Source: Nonomuraea sp. PA05 (lineage in GTDB: Bacteria; Actinomycetota; Actinomycetes; Streptosporangiales; Streptosporangiaceae). From it: a DNA stretch of 64,000 nt. Location: contig NZ_VSEY01000023.1 in the NCBI RefSeq assembly GCF_008086045.1, positions 153,272 to 217,271 on the forward strand, in the 5' to 3' direction. The notes below the pieces were generated by a model. It saw nothing but the letters and a program-made list of their open reading frames with translations. It searched no databases and had not been told where the DNA came from. Positions 36,196 through 44,508 of this stretch are shown here, in pieces (position 1 is the stretch's first letter; each line of letters starts with the position of its first letter). Both the position numbers and the translations under genes were made by a program.

Positions 36196-37134
36196 GTGCG
36201 TCGCGCTCTCGTGATCCTCGCCGCCTTATCCGTGACCGCCTGCGGCGGCTCCCCGCCCGCCACGCCCACCCAGGGCGCGGGCCCGACCAAGGTCAACGCC
36301 GGTGTGATCGCCATCGTCGACACCGCGCCCATCCACCTCGGCAAGGCCAAGGGCTACTTCGCCGAGCAGAACATCGACCTCACCATCACCCCCGTCCAGG
36401 GCGGCGCGGCGGCCATCTCCGGCGCGGTGAGCGGGCAGTTCCAGTTCGCCTTCGCCAACACCACCTCGCTGCTGACGGCGACCCAGCAGGGGCTGGACGT
36501 GAAGGTCGTCACCAACGGCGTCTCCTCCACCGGGGAGCAGGGCAAGGACTTCAGCGCCGTGCTGGTCAAGCCCGACAGCCCGATCAAGACGGCCAAGGAC
36601 CTGGCGGGCAAGAAGATCTCCGTCAACCAGCTCAAGAACATCGGCGACACCACCGTGCGCGCCTCCGTGCGCAACGCCGGCGGCGACCCGACCGGCATCG
36701 AGTTCGTCGAGCTGCCCTTCCCCGACGCGCCCGCCGCGCTGCAGAGCGGCCGGGTGGAGGCCATCTGGGTCGTCGAGCCGTTCGTCAGCCAGGCCAGGAG
36801 CCAGGGCGCCCGCCCCGTCGCGTGGAACTTCGTGGACGCCGCCCCCGACCTGACCGTGGCCATGTACTTCACCACCGGCAAGGCCGACGCCGACCTGACC
36901 AAGCGGTTCACGGCGGCGATGACCAAGTCGCTGGAGTACGCCGACTCGCATCCGGACGAGGTGCGCGAGGCGCTGAAGACGTACACCAAGATCGCTCCTG
37001 AGGTGATCGCGCAGATCGTGCTGCCGAAGTGGCCCGTGGCGGTGAACAAGCAGTCCGTGCAGACCATCGCCGATCTGGCGGCGGCGGACGGGGTGCTCAA
37101 GGAGAAGGTCGACGTGTCGGCGCTGGTGCCGTGA
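36196..37134 (+). CDS. ABC transporter substrate-binding lipoprotein (SsuA/TauA/NrtA type)
   Basis: A 312-residue periplasmic-type binding protein anchored by a lipobox (TAC at C16). The mature domain is of the nitrate/sulfonate/taurine/thiamine-precursor group: VIAIVDTAPIHLGKAKGYFAEQNIDLTI, GAAAISGAVSGQFQFAFANTTSLL, KTAKDLAGKKISVN, GRVEAIWVVEPF. The ligand is unknown. Co-transcription with a benzoylformate-decarboxylase-like enzyme points to an aromatic keto acid or a related organic acid. GTG 36196 follows AGGAGC. The stop overlaps the first permease start (GTGA). Confidence 0.9.
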   Translation: MRRALVILAALSVTACGGSPPATPTQGAGPTKVNAGVIAIVDTAPIHLGKAKGYFAEQNIDLTITPVQGGAAAISGAVSGQFQFAFANTTSLLTATQQGLDVKVVTNGVSSTGEQGKDFSAVLVKPDSPIKTAKDLAGKKISVNQLKNIGDTTVRASVRNAGGDPTGIEFVELPFPDAPAALQSGRVEAIWVVEPFVSQARSQGARPVAWNFVDAAPDLTVAMYFTTGKADADLTKRFTAAMTKSLEYADSHPDEVREALKTYTKIAPEVIAQIVLPKWPVAVNKQSVQTIADLAAADGVLKEKVDVSALVP

Positions 37135-37919
37135 TCCGTCGCAACGGCCTGCTGCCCAGGCTCGGGTACGGCGCCGCCGGGCTCGCCGGCCTGCTGCTCC
37201 TGATGGAGGCCGTGCCCCGGCTCGGCCTGGTGGACCAGCGTTTCCTGCCGCCCGCGTCCGAGATCCTGGCCACGCTGGCCGGGCAGCTCCGCACGGCCGG
37301 GCTGTGGCTCGCGCTGGGCGAGACCATGCGCGGCTGGGCGATCGGGCTGGCGCTGGCGTTCTGCGCGGCGGTCGTGACCGGGGTGATCATCGGCATCGTG
37401 CCGGGCCTGCGGGCGCTGACGAACTCGACCGTCGAGTTCCTGCGCCCCATCCCGTCGGTCGCGCTGGTGCCGCTGGCCACGCTGCTGTACGGGCCCTCGC
37501 TCGGCTCGACGCTGATGCTGGTCGTCTACGCCTCGTTCTGGCAGGTGCTCATCCAGGTCCTGTACGGCGTGGCGGCCGTCGACCAGGTGGCCTTCGACAC
37601 CGCCAGGTCGTACGGGCTGTCGGCCTGGGCGCGGGTCAGGCACGTGGTGTGGCCGACCGCGCTGCCGTACGTGATGACCGGGTTGCGGCTGGCGGCGGCG
37701 GTGGCGTTCATCCTGGCGGTGACGGCGGAGCTGGTCATCGGCAGCCCAGGGCTGGGCGCCGAGATCCAGGTGGCGCAGAGCAGCGGCGCGGTGCCGTCCG
37801 TGTACGCGCTGATCGTGGTGGCCGGGCTGGTCGGCATCGCGGTGAACGCGGCCGTGCGGCTGCTGGAGCGCAGGGTGCTGGCCTGGCATCCGGCCGTGCG
37901 CTCGGAGGTGGCGGCGTGA
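37131..37919 (+). CDS. ABC transporter permease (SsuC/TauC type)
   Basis: A 262-residue inner-membrane permease with about six helices and the EAA-like loop (AFDTARSYGLSAWARVRHVVWPTALPYVMTGLRLA) that contacts the ATPase. It is typical of sulfonate/nitrate/taurine importers. It begins at GTG 37131, overlapping the stop of the binding-protein gene, and its own end overlaps the second permease. The last codons lie inside a 31-bp sequence that is duplicated downstream. The two permeases probably form a heterodimer. Confidence 0.9.
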   Translation: MIRRNGLLPRLGYGAAGLAGLLLLMEAVPRLGLVDQRFLPPASEILATLAGQLRTAGLWLALGETMRGWAIGLALAFCAAVVTGVIIGIVPGLRALTNSTVEFLRPIPSVALVPLATLLYGPSLGSTLMLVVYASFWQVLIQVLYGVAAVDQVAFDTARSYGLSAWARVRHVVWPTALPYVMTGLRLAAAVAFILAVTAELVIGSPGLGAEIQVAQSSGAVPSVYALIVVAGLVGIAVNAAVRLLERRVLAWHPAVRSEVAA

Positions 37920-37959
37920 GAAGTGAGGCCGGCCGTGCGCTCGGAGGTGGCGGCGTGAG
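37890..37959. repeat. 39-bp tandem duplication across a stop/start junction
   Basis: A 31-bp sequence containing CGGAGGTGGCGGCGTGAG occurs at 37890-37920 and again, identical, at 37929-37959, giving a 39-bp (13-codon) period. Each copy carries the same Shine-Dalgarno-like GGAGGTGG and a GTGA stop/start overlap, so the second permease has two in-frame, identical start sites. Confidence 0.9.
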
Positions 37960-38704
37960 GGTCGTCCGCTTGCTGGCGCTTCCCGGGTTGCTGGTGCTGT
38001 TGTGGTGGGCGGTCAGCGGGAGCTCCTTCTACCTGCCGAGCCCGGCCGCCGTGGGCCGGGCGTTCGCCGAGACCTGGTTCTCCGCGCGGATCGTGGACGA
38101 CGTGCTGCCCAGCGTCGGGCGGCTGCTGGCGGGCTACGCGGTGGCCGCGCTGCTCGGCGTGGGGCTGGGCGTGCCGATCGGGCTGTCGCGGCGGCTGCGC
38201 GCCACGCTGGAGCCGGTGCTGGAGTTCTTCAGGGCCGTCCCGCCGCCCGTGCTGGTGCCGCTGATCATGCTGCTGGCCGGCATCGACACCCCGATGAAGG
38301 TGCTGGTCATCGTGTCGGGCTGCGTGTGGCCGATCCTGCTCAACACCGTGGAGGGCGTGCGGGCGCTGGACGAGGTGCTCTCCGACACGTGCCGCATGTA
38401 CGGCATCAGGGGCGCGTCCAGGATGCGGCGGTTCGTGCTGCCCGGCGCGAGCCCGCAGATCATGACGGGGCTGCGGCAGGCGCTGTCCATCGGGATCATC
38501 CTCATGGTCATCAGCGAGATGTTCGCCAGCTCCAGCGGCCTGGGCTTCACGATCGTGCTGTTCCAGCGGCAGTTCCAGATCGCCGAGATGTGGAGCGGGA
38601 TCCTCCTGCTCGGGCTGCTGGGGCTCGGGCTGTCGCTGCTCTTCCGCCGTGTGGAGCGGTGGGTGCTGGCCTGGTACTACGGCAGTGGAGCCGCCCGTGC
38701 TTGA
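37916..38704 (+). CDS. ABC transporter permease, second subunit
   Basis: A membrane permease of up to 262 residues with about six helices. The EAA-type loop is VLSDTCRMYGIRGASRMRRFVLPGASPQIMTGLRQAL. Helices include LLALPGLLVLLWWAV and LGFTIVLF. Two equivalent starts exist: GTG 37916 overlapping the previous stop, and GTG 37955 in the duplicated copy of the same junction. The 13 extra residues (RSEAGRALGGGG) would be non-hydrophobic, so 37955 may be the real start. It is the heterodimer partner of the preceding permease and overlaps the ATPase gene. Confidence 0.88.
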   Translation: MRSEAGRALGGGGVRVVRLLALPGLLVLLWWAVSGSSFYLPSPAAVGRAFAETWFSARIVDDVLPSVGRLLAGYAVAALLGVGLGVPIGLSRRLRATLEPVLEFFRAVPPPVLVPLIMLLAGIDTPMKVLVIVSGCVWPILLNTVEGVRALDEVLSDTCRMYGIRGASRMRRFVLPGASPQIMTGLRQALSIGIILMVISEMFASSSGLGFTIVLFQRQFQIAEMWSGILLLGLLGLGLSLLFRRVERWVLAWYYGSGAARA

Positions 38705-39467
38705 GATCCACGACCTGCGCAAGGTGTACCAGAGCCCGGGCCGCCGGGTGGAGGCCATCGGCTCGATCACGCTGAGCGTGCGCGCAGGCGAGCTGGTCTG
38801 CGTCGTCGGCCCGTCGGGCTGCGGCAAGACCACGCTGCTGCGCTGCGTGGCCGGGCTGCTGCCGGCCACCGGCGGCGAGGTGTGGCTGGACGGCAGGCGC
38901 GTGACCGGCCCGCCGCCGTCCATGGCCGTGGTCTTCCAGGAGTACGGCCGCAGCCTGTTCCCCTGGATGACCGTCCGCCAGAACGTGGAGCTGCCGCTGA
39001 AGGAGAAACGGCTGCCCGCGAGCAGGCGGCGGAGCCTGGTCGCCGAATCCCTGCACGCCGTCGGGCTCGCCGACGCAGCCGGCGCGCATCCCTGGCAGCT
39101 CTCCGGCGGCATGCAGCAACGGGTAGCGATCGCCCGCGCGGTCGCGTACGAGCCGCAGGTGCTGCTGATGGACGAGCCGTTCGCCGCCGTGGACGCCCAG
39201 ACCAGAGCGGACCTGGAGGACCTGATCCTGCGGCTGTGGCGGGACCTGGAGATCACCACGCTGTTCGTCACCCACGACATCGACGAGGCCGTCTACCTGG
39301 GCCGCCGGGTCGTGGTGCTGTCCTCGTCGCCGACCACGGTGCTGGAGGACGTCAAGATCGACCTGCCCGCCGAGCGCGACCAGCTCACGACGCGGTCACT
39401 GCCCCGCTTCGGGGAGCTGCGCGGGCACCTCTACCGGCAGATCCAGCGAGCCAGAAGGGCACCATGA
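38697..39467 (+). CDS. ABC transporter ATP-binding protein (SsuB/TauB type)
   Basis: A 256-residue ATPase energising the importer. It has Walker A GPSGCGKTT, Q-loop VVFQEYGRSLFPWMTVRQN, signature LSGGMQQR, Walker B VLLMDEPF, D-loop AAVDAQTR and switch histidine VTHDIDEAV. The Q-loop is of the nitrate/sulfonate class. GTG 38697 has GGAG seven bases upstream; GTG 38685 is an alternative. It overlaps the second permease, and its stop overlaps the decarboxylase start (ATGA), so five genes form one tightly coupled operon. Confidence 0.92.
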   Translation: MLEIHDLRKVYQSPGRRVEAIGSITLSVRAGELVCVVGPSGCGKTTLLRCVAGLLPATGGEVWLDGRRVTGPPPSMAVVFQEYGRSLFPWMTVRQNVELPLKEKRLPASRRRSLVAESLHAVGLADAAGAHPWQLSGGMQQRVAIARAVAYEPQVLLMDEPFAAVDAQTRADLEDLILRLWRDLEITTLFVTHDIDEAVYLGRRVVVLSSSPTTVLEDVKIDLPAERDQLTTRSLPRFGELRGHLYRQIQRARRAP

Positions 39468-41041
39468 GAACCGTCAGGGACGCCGTCTTCGACATCTTCC
39501 GGCGCTACGAGCTGACCACCGTCTTCGCCAACCCGGGCTCGACCGAGGTGCCGCTGCTGGCCGGGCTGCCCGACGACCTGCGGTTCGTGCTGGCCCTGCA
39601 CGAGGGCTCGGTGGTCGGCCTGGCGATCGGGTGGGCGCTCGGCCGCGAGACCCCCGCGCTGGCCCTGCTGCACAGCGCGGCCGGGCTGGGCAACGCCGTC
39701 AACGCCATCACCACCGCCAGGGAGAACCGGGTGCCGCTGGTGATTATCGTCGGCCAGCAGGACCGGCGGCACCTGGCGCTGGAGCCGTTCCTGGCCGGGC
39801 GGCTCGACAGGCTGGCCGGCGACTACCCGGTGCGCGTCGACCAGCCGGTGCGGGCGCAGGACGTGCCGGGCGCGGTGCTGCGGGCCTTCCACGAGGCGAC
39901 CACGTCCAGGGGGCCCGCGCTGGTAGTGGTGCCGATGGACGACTGGCAGGCGCCCTTCGACGACGAGACCGTGGCGGCGCCCGCGCGGCTGCTGCGCCCC
40001 GTGGCCGTGGCGGACGCCGACCTCGCACCCCTGGTGGAGCTGCTGTCGAAGGCGCGCAGGCCCGCTCTCGTGGCGGGGTCCGGGGTGGGGCCGGGGTGGT
40101 TCGCGCTCGTGGCGCTGGCCGAGCGGCTGGGCTGTCCGGTGTACCAGGAGTCGTTCGGCGGGCGGGCCGGGTTCCCGCAGGACCATCCGCAGTACGCGGG
40201 GGTGCTGCCCGACGACCGGATCCGGCTGCGGGAGCGGCTGCGGCCCCACGACGTGGTGCTGGCGGTCGGGGCGCCGGTGTTCCGGCAGTACTCCTACGAG
40301 CCTGGGCCGCTGGTCGAGCCCGGCACGGCGATCGCGCTGGTCACGGACGACCCGGCGGTGGCGCACCGCAGCCCTGCCGACCTGGCCTACCTCGCCTCGC
40401 CCGAGGCCGTCTGCGCGTGCCTGGCCGAGCTGCTGCCCGTCCCCGCGCGCGGCGGCGCCTTCTCACGGGTGTCCGGCCACGAGCCCTACGCGGGCGGGCC
40501 GCTGCGGCACGTGGACGTCCTGCACGAGCTGGCCGGACGCCTCCCGCACGACGTCGTGCTCGTCGAGGAGGCGCCCTCCGCGCGGCCCGACCTGCATGCG
40601 ATCGTGCCCGCCAGGACGTCGTTCGGCTTCATCTCGGCGGCCATGGGCGGGCTCGGGTTCGGCGTGCCCGCCGCCGTCGGCCTGCGCATGGCACTGCCCG
40701 ACCGGCCCGTCGTCGCGGTGCTGGGCGACGGCTCGACCCTGTACGGCGTGCAGGGCCTGTGGAGCGCCGCCCACTACCGGGTGGGCGTGCTGTTCGTGGT
40801 GCTCTCCAACGGCCGGTACGCGGTCCTGGACCGGCTGGCCGACAAGCACGGCGGCGGCAAGGGCCCGTGGCCGCCGTTCACCGAGGTGGACCTGGGCGCC
40901 ATGGCCAGGTCGCTCGGCTGCCCCGCGCAGCGCGTCGAGACGTACGCCGACCTGACACGAACCCTCGACGAGGTCCTGCCCGCGCTCGCCACCCGCGAGA
41001 CACCCCTGCTGCTCGACGTGGCGGTGGGCGTGGATCCGTAG
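39464..41041 (+). CDS. mdlC: Thiamine-diphosphate enzyme, benzoylformate decarboxylase-like
   Basis: A 525-residue ThDP enzyme resembling benzoylformate decarboxylase, which turns phenylglyoxylate-type keto acids into aldehydes and CO2. Ser26 (NPGSTE), Glu47 (ALHEGS) and His70 (LLHSAAG) occupy the same numbered positions as the catalytic residues of the Pseudomonas enzyme. The ThDP/metal motif is GDGSTLYGVQGLWSAAHY...NGRYAVL. By my alignment from memory, the second active-site histidine (His281 of the Pseudomonas enzyme, in FRYHQY) is a tyrosine here (FRQYSY). Substrate range may therefore differ; acetolactate-synthase-like chemistry is less likely given Ser26/His70. It is translationally coupled to the ABC importer, so the substrate is probably imported. 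Confidence 0.8.
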   Translation: MRTVRDAVFDIFRRYELTTVFANPGSTEVPLLAGLPDDLRFVLALHEGSVVGLAIGWALGRETPALALLHSAAGLGNAVNAITTARENRVPLVIIVGQQDRRHLALEPFLAGRLDRLAGDYPVRVDQPVRAQDVPGAVLRAFHEATTSRGPALVVVPMDDWQAPFDDETVAAPARLLRPVAVADADLAPLVELLSKARRPALVAGSGVGPGWFALVALAERLGCPVYQESFGGRAGFPQDHPQYAGVLPDDRIRLRERLRPHDVVLAVGAPVFRQYSYEPGPLVEPGTAIALVTDDPAVAHRSPADLAYLASPEAVCACLAELLPVPARGGAFSRVSGHEPYAGGPLRHVDVLHELAGRLPHDVVLVEEAPSARPDLHAIVPARTSFGFISAAMGGLGFGVPAAVGLRMALPDRPVVAVLGDGSTLYGVQGLWSAAHYRVGVLFVVLSNGRYAVLDRLADKHGGGKGPWPPFTEVDLGAMARSLGCPAQRVETYADLTRTLDEVLPALATRETPLLLDVAVGVDP

Positions 41042-41056
41042 CCCCATGAGGGGACA

Positions 41057-41094
41057 TCGCCCGGTATCCGTTCTGAAACACTTCGCCCGGTATC
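41057..41094. promoter_or_regulatory. Direct repeat upstream of the LuxR-type regulator
   Basis: TCGCCCGGTATC occurs at 41057-41068 and 41083-41094, 26 bp apart, in the 61-bp gap before the LuxR/periplasmic-fold gene. It may be an activator or autoregulation site, or one more short duplication of this region. Confidence 0.5.
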
Positions 41095-41102
41095 GTCACT
41101 GA

Positions 41103-42950
41103 ATGGGGAAACGTCTGGAAGCCGAGCCTCCGTTCAGGGCCAGGCTCACGGTGGACGCCGGTCAGCGCGTGCTCACCGGCGCCGGCGCGTTCTTCGCCCG
41201 CAACCAGGCCCTCGTCCAGCACGCCCGGCGGGCCGGCCGGGGCACGTCGCGGTACTACTGGCGGGGGGCCGACCGGGAGCTGTACCGGGTGGTCATCGAG
41301 AGCCACGACACGGAGCGCGGGCCCGTCACCGGGCTGGAGGCCCTGCGGTGCGGTGGGGCGCCGTGGGGGTTGACGCAGCGGGAGCACGAGGTGCTGACCT
41401 GTGTGGCCGTCGGCATGACCAACCCCGAGACGGCCGCGCGGGTGGGGTGCGGGACTCGGACCGTGGCCACGCATGTGGAGAACGTGCTGGCCAAGCTGGG
41501 GGCGCCGACGCGAGCGGCAGCCGCGGCGCTGGCCATGGCCGAGGACGCCCTGCTCGCCCCGTTCGCCGAACCCGGCGGGCGCGCGGCCGAGCAGGCGGGC
41601 GCGGGCGACGGCAGGCGCATGGCTGGGCAGGCGGGCGACGGCAGGCGCATGGCTGGGCAGGCGGGCGCGGGCGACGGCAGGCGCATGGTCGGGCAGGCGG
41701 GCGCGGGCGACGGTGAGCGTGCGGCCGGGGAGGGCGGCGGCTGGGGGGTGGTGGCGCCGAGGGGGGAGGCGCGGCGGCGGCCGATCCGGCTGGGGGCGAT
41801 CTACCCCACGGACGGCCCGCGCCGCTTCGACGCGCTGGCCATGCGCCGCGGCGCCGCCATCGCCGTGGACGAGCTGAACGCCAGAGGCGGGGTGGCGGGC
41901 CGCCGCATCGACCACCTGGCCATCGAGGTGTCCGGCGACACCGACGCCGACCTGCTGGCCGCCGTCGACTACCTGCGCTCGCACGACGTGGACGCCATCA
42001 CCCTCGGCAACGTCAGCCCCCGCCACCACCTGGACGCGATCACGCGGGCCGCCGAGTACCGGGCGCCGCTCATGCACTCCATGGTGACCCCGGCGATCGC
42101 CGAGCACGTCCACGACAACCCCGGCGTGCTCGGGCAGACGTTCCAGGTGTGCGCCACGGAGACCGCCTACCTGTCCGGATTCGTCAGGACGCTGGATCTG
42201 CTGGCGACGTCCGGCCAGTGGCGTCCGGACAACCGGCGGATCATGGCCGTGGTGCGGGCCGACGGCTGGGACACCGGCCAGGCGTACGGGCTCGACGAGC
42301 TGGCCTCCGCGTGCGGCTGGGAGCTGGCCGCCGTCGTGCCCGTCCCTGACACGGGCGTGCCGTGGCCGTCCGTCGTGGCGACGCTCCAGGCCGGCGATCC
42401 GGCCGCCGTGCTGGTCTGCACCTACGTCGAGGACGAGCTCCGCCTGTTCCTGCGCGAGCTGCGCGGCACCGGCTCCCGCGCGCTCGTCCACACCGTCTGG
42501 ACGCCCACGATCCCCCGCTTCGAGGAGCGCATGGAGGGCTTGGCGGAAGGCATGCTGTGGTCCACGGTCATCGGGACGTACGGCGACCCGGTGAGCGCCA
42601 GGTTCATGGAGCGCTACCGCCGCGCGTACGGGGACGAACCGGGCAGCGGCAGCGCGGCCATCCACTACGACATGATCCACTTGCTGGCCGGCGCCTGGGC
42701 CTCGGTGGGCCGGCCGTGGGACTTCGGCGCGATGGTGCGCGACCTGCGCGAGACCGTGCACAGGGGCGCCGCCGGGCCGTACTGGTTCGGCGGGCGCGGG
42801 CAGCGGGCGCTGGCCTACCCCGACGACACGTTCGACGCCTCGCTCGCCCACGCGCACCTCGTCCACCAGGTGCAGGACGGCAGGAGCCGGGTCATCTCAC
42901 CCGTCGAGCTGGCCAGGCACCGCTTCAGGCCCCCGCCCCCGGGCCACTAA
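41103..42950 (+). CDS. LuxR-HTH regulator fused to a type I periplasmic-binding (LIVBP-like) domain
   Basis: A 615-residue protein of unusual layout. An N-terminal ~85-residue region is followed by a LuxR/GerE helix-turn-helix (~89-145: LTQREHEVLTCVAVGMTNPETAARVGCGTRTVATHVENVLAKLG). A glycine-rich linker of tandem repeats (~163-205) follows. The large C-terminal domain (~225-600) is like amide/branched-chain amino-acid binding proteins: IRLGAIYPTDGPRRFDALAMRRGAAIAVDELNARGGVAGR, then DAITLGNVSPRHHLDAI, GQTFQVCATETAYL and YDMIHLLAGAW. No signal peptide is present, so the binding fold works in the cytoplasm as a sensor, comparable in principle to AmiC. It sits between two catabolic operons and may regulate one or both. 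Confidence 0.85.
   Translation: MGKRLEAEPPFRARLTVDAGQRVLTGAGAFFARNQALVQHARRAGRGTSRYYWRGADRELYRVVIESHDTERGPVTGLEALRCGGAPWGLTQREHEVLTCVAVGMTNPETAARVGCGTRTVATHVENVLAKLGAPTRAAAAALAMAEDALLAPFAEPGGRAAEQAGAGDGRRMAGQAGDGRRMAGQAGAGDGRRMVGQAGAGDGERAAGEGGGWGVVAPRGEARRRPIRLGAIYPTDGPRRFDALAMRRGAAIAVDELNARGGVAGRRIDHLAIEVSGDTDADLLAAVDYLRSHDVDAITLGNVSPRHHLDAITRAAEYRAPLMHSMVTPAIAEHVHDNPGVLGQTFQVCATETAYLSGFVRTLDLLATSGQWRPDNRRIMAVVRADGWDTGQAYGLDELASACGWELAAVVPVPDTGVPWPSVVATLQAGDPAAVLVCTYVEDELRLFLRELRGTGSRALVHTVWTPTIPRFEERMEGLAEGMLWSTVIGTYGDPVSARFMERYRRAYGDEPGSGSAAIHYDMIHLLAGAWASVGRPWDFGAMVRDLRETVHRGAAGPYWFGGRGQRALAYPDDTFDASLAHAHLVHQVQDGRSRVISPVELARHRFRPPPPGH
41590..41715. repeat. In-frame minisatellite in the LuxR/LIVBP linker
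   Basis: About four units of 36 bp (one shortened to 30 bp), each containing GGGCGACGGCAGGCGCATGG or a close variant. They encode repeats of the form AGQAGAGDGRRM within the linker between the HTH and ligand-binding domains. All unit lengths are multiples of three. Confidence 0.85.
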
Positions 42951-43681
42951 GCCCGAGGTTCGCCCAGCCAGGACGGCATGCCCGGCGAGCCGAGCCCCGC
43001 GCCGCCGTCCGCCGCCAGCACGTGACCGTTCACCCAGGCGGAGTCCGGCGAGCACAGCCACAGCAGGCTGGGCACGATGTCGTCCGGCGTGGCCACCCTG
43101 CCCGCCGGACTGGCGGAACGCACGGCCTCGACGTACGCCGCGGGCACCGGGTTCAGCGGCGACCCCACGTCCACGAACCCGGGCGCGACCGCGTTGACCC
43201 GCACCCCCAGCGGCCCGAACTCCAGCGCCAGTCCCCTGGTCACCGCCTCCAGCGCCGCCTTCGACGCCGCGTAGACGGTGGTGCCGGGCCGGGGCCGCGA
43301 CGCGCCGCCCGTACTGGTGAACACGACGGAGGCGGGACGGCGGTGCCGTACGCACAGCTCGGCCAGCGCCGTCGCGGCCATCAGCGCCGAGCGCGTGTTG
43401 ACCGCCATCACCGTGTCGAACAGCTCCTCCGTCGTCTCCAGCGCGCGCCGCGCCGGGAACAGCCCGGCGACGTGCAGCAGCGCGTCCAGCGGCCCGTACG
43501 ACTCCCACGCCCGCGACACCGCGGCCCGCGCCGCGCCCGGCTCGGCCAGGTCGGCCGCCACGTCCACCGGGACAGGGGAACGCGGCGAGTCAGCCGTCAC
43601 CACCTCGTGGCCCGCCGCCGACAGGGCGGCGCAGGCGGCCGAGCCGATCCCGCCGCCCGCGCCCATGACCAGCGCCCGCAT
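42947..43681 (-). CDS. Short-chain dehydrogenase/reductase
   Basis: A 244-residue SDR oxidoreductase. The cofactor loop is VMGAGGGIGSAA. The usual NNAG is replaced by HVAG. The catalytic Ser lies in SVVFTSTGGASR, and the Y-x-x-x-K pair is in VYAASKAALEAVTRGLALEFGPLGVRVNAVAPGFVDV. The C-terminus ends in the usual VNGHVLAADGG. It probably oxidises an alcohol or reduces a ketone with NAD(P). ATG 43681 overlaps the stop of the deacetylase gene by one base (TGATG), so it is the last gene of a five-gene operon. Its stop overlaps the convergent LuxR/LIVBP gene by 4 bp. Confidence 0.87.
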   Translation of the reverse strand: MRALVMGAGGGIGSAACAALSAAGHEVVTADSPRSPVPVDVAADLAEPGAARAAVSRAWESYGPLDALLHVAGLFPARRALETTEELFDTVMAVNTRSALMAATALAELCVRHRRPASVVFTSTGGASRPRPGTTVYAASKAALEAVTRGLALEFGPLGVRVNAVAPGFVDVGSPLNPVPAAYVEAVRSASPAGRVATPDDIVPSLLWLCSPDSAWVNGHVLAADGGAGLGSPGMPSWLGEPRA

Positions 43682-44508
43682 CAGGCCGCCCGGAACGCCC
43701 GCGCCGCCGACACGCAGGTGCGGAAGTCCAGCGGCCGACGCAGGCAGGCGTCGAGGAAACGTTCGAGGCCCAGCAGGCGGTGGCCGCGTCCGATGACCTG
43801 GGGGTGGAAGGTCAGCACGCACATCCCGCCGGGCTCGTCGCGCAGCATGTAGTCGATGTCGTCGAGGAAGTTGCGGAACACCGCCGCCGGGTCGCGCAAT
43901 CCAGGCAGGACGGCGTTGTCCAGCCGCAGGTACTCGAACTGCGGGTAGTCGTCCAGCGTCCACGACACCGGCAGCTCGACCAGATCGGTGGGCTCGCCGA
44001 ACCGGTACGGGCCGTCGGGGTCGGCCACGTCGCCGCGCCTGGCGTAGTAGGGGGTGTAGTCGGTGGCCATGAGGCTGGAGTCGTACTCGCAGCCCAGCTC
44101 CAGCAGCACATCCACGGTCGAAGGGGTGAAGTCCCAGCTCGGCGTGCGGTTGCCGACGGGCTCGTACCCGGTGACCTTGACGATCGACTCGCGGGCCCGC
44201 ACGGCCGCCGCCAGCTCCCCGGCCCTGTCCAGCTTGGAGACCGGCTCGTGCGCGTACCCGTGCAGCGCGATCTCGTGGCCCGCCTCCGCGATGGCGGCGC
44301 ATTCGGCGGGATAGGTGTCCACCGTGTGCCCCGGGATGAAGAACGTGGCGGTGATGTCGCGCTCCCGCAGCATCCGCAGGATCCGCGGCACGGCGTGCGC
44401 CCCGAACTCGCCGCGCGACACCGGCCCCGGCGAGGTCATGCCGCGCGCCAGCCAGAGCGAGATCGCGTCGAAGTCGAACGTGAGGCAGATCGTCGAACGG
44501 TCAGGCAT
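43681..44508 (-). CDS. CE4 deacetylase/imidase-like hydrolase
   Basis: A 275-residue NodB-homology enzyme of the subgroup with TFDFDA (D12, D14) and HGYAHE (H83, H87) as metal ligands, and NRTPSWDFTPSTVDVL further on. This pattern is closer to PuuE-type allantoinases, cyclic imidases and HpPgdA-like proteins than to secreted chitin or peptidoglycan deacetylases. It has no signal peptide. I therefore favour a cytoplasmic hydrolase acting on a small cyclic amide or imide, or an N-acyl compound. It overlaps the upstream C45 gene by 8 bp and the downstream SDR by one base. Confidence 0.82.
   Translation of the reverse strand: MPDRSTICLTFDFDAISLWLARGMTSPGPVSRGEFGAHAVPRILRMLRERDITATFFIPGHTVDTYPAECAAIAEAGHEIALHGYAHEPVSKLDRAGELAAAVRARESIVKVTGYEPVGNRTPSWDFTPSTVDVLLELGCEYDSSLMATDYTPYYARRGDVADPDGPYRFGEPTDLVELPVSWTLDDYPQFEYLRLDNAVLPGLRDPAAVFRNFLDDIDYMLRDEPGGMCVLTFHPQVIGRGHRLLGLERFLDACLRRPLDFRTCVSAARAFRAA

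Noticed and set aside
40878..42866. Minus-strand open frame of 662 codons opposite the LuxR/LIVBP gene
   Set aside because: Low-complexity translation with no motif. The plus strand has clear HTH and binding-domain sequence.
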